A DNA stretch of 32,566 bases from Natronolimnobius sp. AArcel1 (GTDB lineage: Archaea; Halobacteriota; Halobacteria; Halobacteriales; Natrialbaceae), in NCBI RefSeq assembly GCF_011043775.1, contig NZ_JAAKXY010000010.1:1-32566 (forward strand), in the 5' to 3' direction. The translations under genes and the position numbers were made by a program. The notes beneath the pieces are model-generated. The model did no database searches and was not told where the DNA came from. It was given only the letters and a program-made list of their open reading frames with translations. Positions 31,202 to 32,566 of the stretch are shown here, in pieces. How positions within the stretch are numbered: the stretch's first letter is position 1; every line of letters starts with the position of its first letter.

Positions 31202-32002
31202 ATGAGAATCGATGTAGGGATGCAGAAAGGGGGCGTCGGAAAGACGACAACCAGTATCAACCTCGCTGGAGCGCTCGCTAACCGCGGCCACAATGTGCTC
31301 GCTGTCGATGCTGATCCACAGGGCGGACTAACACTCAAACTCGGCCACCGCAGCCAGTACCGAGAAAGCGAGTATGCACTCTACGATGTCCTGTCCGAGA
31401 TGGGGCAGCTCACTCTGGATGACCTTGACGAACTGATTATTTCCGGTGACGAGTTCGATATCGTCCCATCCCATTTGCGGAATTTCCGGTTGGAAAAACA
31501 CCTGTACTCAGAAGCCCGTGGGGTCGAAGCGCTGAAACTTGCCCTCGATCGGCTCACAGTAGACTACGACTATATCGTGATTGATTCCCCACCAAACCTC
31601 GGACCACTCGCCGACGGAGCACTACTCGCCGCGGAGAACGTGGTCTTCCCCAGTCATGCCAACACGATTGCGAAGGATTCGCTTGAAATCCTCTTTGACG
31701 AGATCGACACTCTGGAGGACAAGTTCGACGACATCAACATCTCCACCGTCGCAGCTGTTCTCAACGAGGTTGGTCGTGATGGCGTGAGCAGCGAAATGCA
31801 GGACTGGTTCGTCAGCACGTTCGGTGAAGAGTACGTCTTCGAGATACCAGATTGGGCTGTCGTTGAACACGCCATCGAATATCGGATGTCGGTGTTTGCG
31901 TATAACCCAGATGATGCGGGTTATTCGTGGGATGCAGAAAAGGCAGAGGTACTCCGCGACAAGTATGATGCAATCGCGGCACATGTGGAGGACCTCTCAT
32001 GA
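31202..32002 (+). CDS. parA: ParA partition ATPase
   Basis: A 266-aa Walker-type ATPase for plasmid segregation. The deviant Walker A motif K9-G-G-V-G-K14-T-T is at the N-terminus, the Walker A' motif is in LAVDADPQGGLT, and the Walker B strand is DYIVIDSPPNLG. There is no N-terminal DNA-binding extension, so it is the short ParA/Soj type, which needs a separate centromere-binding partner. Its stop overlaps the next start by 4 bp (ATGA). Gene order and overlap define a par operon. Confidence 0.92.
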   Translation: MRIDVGMQKGGVGKTTTSINLAGALANRGHNVLAVDADPQGGLTLKLGHRSQYRESEYALYDVLSEMGQLTLDDLDELIISGDEFDIVPSHLRNFRLEKHLYSEARGVEALKLALDRLTVDYDYIVIDSPPNLGPLADGALLAAENVVFPSHANTIAKDSLEILFDEIDTLEDKFDDINISTVAAVLNEVGRDGVSSEMQDWFVSTFGEEYVFEIPDWAVVEHAIEYRMSVFAYNPDDAGYSWDAEKAEVLRDKYDAIAAHVEDLS

Positions 32003-32409
32003 GCGATCCCAAGGACGAACTCGGGCAGCGATTTGAGGACCGACGGCCAGATAGTGAAGATGACCCAGACCCTACGGCCAACACGAGTAATACGGATAAC
32101 CTGAATAATCCAAGTAACTCGGATAATACGAGTTCTTCGAGGGAGGGAGGTTCCAGTAAGAAACCGGGTCCGGATCCAAGTCCAGACTCAACCAGGAACC
32201 GCCGTCAAGTCCCGATGTACCTGCCTGATGAGCAAGCAGACCAGTTGAACTCGCTTTACGAGCAGTTGGACGGACGGTCGAAAGTGGCCGGCAAAGGAGG
32301 GATCGAGAAGCACGCAGACTTCATGGAGGCAGTCGTAGACTTCGCTATAGAACACGAGGAGGACTTAGCAGCCCGACTTGACATCGAAATGGATTCAGAG
32401 CACAGTTAG
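31999..32409 (+). CDS. ParA partner, putative centromere-binding protein
   Basis: A 136-aa protein with a long disordered N-terminus rich in Asn, Ser, Asp and Pro (about residues 20-68) and a folded C-terminal part: RNRRQVPMYLPDEQADQLNSLY, then LDGRSKVAGKGG, then KHADFMEAVVDFAIEHEEDL. The strand followed by two helices is RHH-like. In position and size it is the usual second gene of haloarchaeal parA operons and should bind the plasmid centromere. The linker-coding DNA contains repeated TAATACG motifs resembling the operator upstream of parA in inverse orientation. Confidence 0.7.
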   Translation: MSDPKDELGQRFEDRRPDSEDDPDPTANTSNTDNLNNPSNSDNTSSSREGGSSKKPGPDPSPDSTRNRRQVPMYLPDEQADQLNSLYEQLDGRSKVAGKGGIEKHADFMEAVVDFAIEHEEDLAARLDIEMDSEHS

Positions 32410-32439
32410 TGATAGAAATGGAGTTTGAATAGGATGCCA

Positions 32440-32566
32440 AATTGACTTCTGAATTCGACCCCACCGACGAACCGTACGACATCGGGGATATCGTTCACAT
32501 CCATGCACCAGAACCCGAGTATGAGCACCGATTCGGGTGCGAGGTACTCGAAGTACATCGCAACGA
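32440..32566. repeat. Terminal redundancy (second copy of 1-127)
   Basis: Identical to 1-127. It joins the end of the par operon to the gene at position 3 and closes the circle. Confidence 0.95.
32442..32566 (+). CDS. 5' part of the SH3/nuclease-like gene (duplicate of 3-127)
   Basis: The first 41 codons of the gene at 3-926, repeated only because the contig overlaps itself. It shows the true upstream context: a TAG in frame at 32430 and the par partner gene ending at 32409, so the TTG start is right and the gene is the third of the par operon. Confidence 0.9.
   Translation, partial: MTSEFDPTDEPYDIGDIVHIHAPEPEYEHRFGCEVLEVHRN

Overview
The window is almost certainly a complete circular plasmid of a halophilic archaeon (class Halobacteria). 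Its last 127 bases (32440-32566) repeat its first 127 exactly, so the unit circle is 32,439 bp. The gene at position 3 really starts at 32442 and follows the partition genes. Haloarchaeal signs are very acidic proteins, archaeal TATA boxes close to start codons (often leaderless), a haloarchaeal-type MCM N-terminus, an HVO_A0114-like regulator, an SNJ2-like tyrosine recombinase and poly-U termination tracts.

Maintenance block (about 27.8-32.4 kb plus 0-0.9 kb): a 1,088-aa zinc-ribbon/winged-helix protein that I infer to be the replication initiator, with a palindrome-rich upstream region; a small AbrB-like protein; a ribbon-helix-helix protein overlapping a tyrosine recombinase; a hypothetical protein; ParA with a small partner; and a possible PD-(D/E)XK nuclease. 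A 12-bp iteron array lies separately at 14.52-14.60 kb.

Defence block A (2.0-4.2 kb): a compact CBASS operon made of a zinc-ribbon/glycine-zipper protein, a CD-NTase and a Cap15-like 2TM beta-barrel effector. It is preceded by its own promoter and about 300 nt of strongly structured, non-coding leader.

Defence block B (5.0-6.3 kb): an MCM N-terminal domain (OB fold and zinc ribbon) fused to an HsdR-type PD-(D/E)XK nuclease, with no AAA+ helicase. This is the most unusual protein in the window. A short tyrosine recombinase follows.

Defence block C (16.7-24.5 kb): a PLD-nuclease/SNF2-helicase fusion facing a 1,209-aa Eco57I-type adenine methylase tail to tail. A small SH3-like protein lies upstream of the methylase. 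The set resembles a reduced DISARM (DrmC+DrmD fusion with DrmMI) without DrmA or DrmB.

Between these blocks (7-16 kb) is a scarred accessory region. It has an IS630 element with a one-base frameshift, solo ends of another insertion sequence, broken genes, a tRNA 3'-end fragment, tandem zinc-ribbon paralogues, a membrane-anchored winged-helix regulator, a second structured non-coding segment, a possible toxin/regulator pair and several small orphan proteins. I saw no CRISPR array, rRNA or complete tRNA. Family assignments come from reading motifs, not from database searches.
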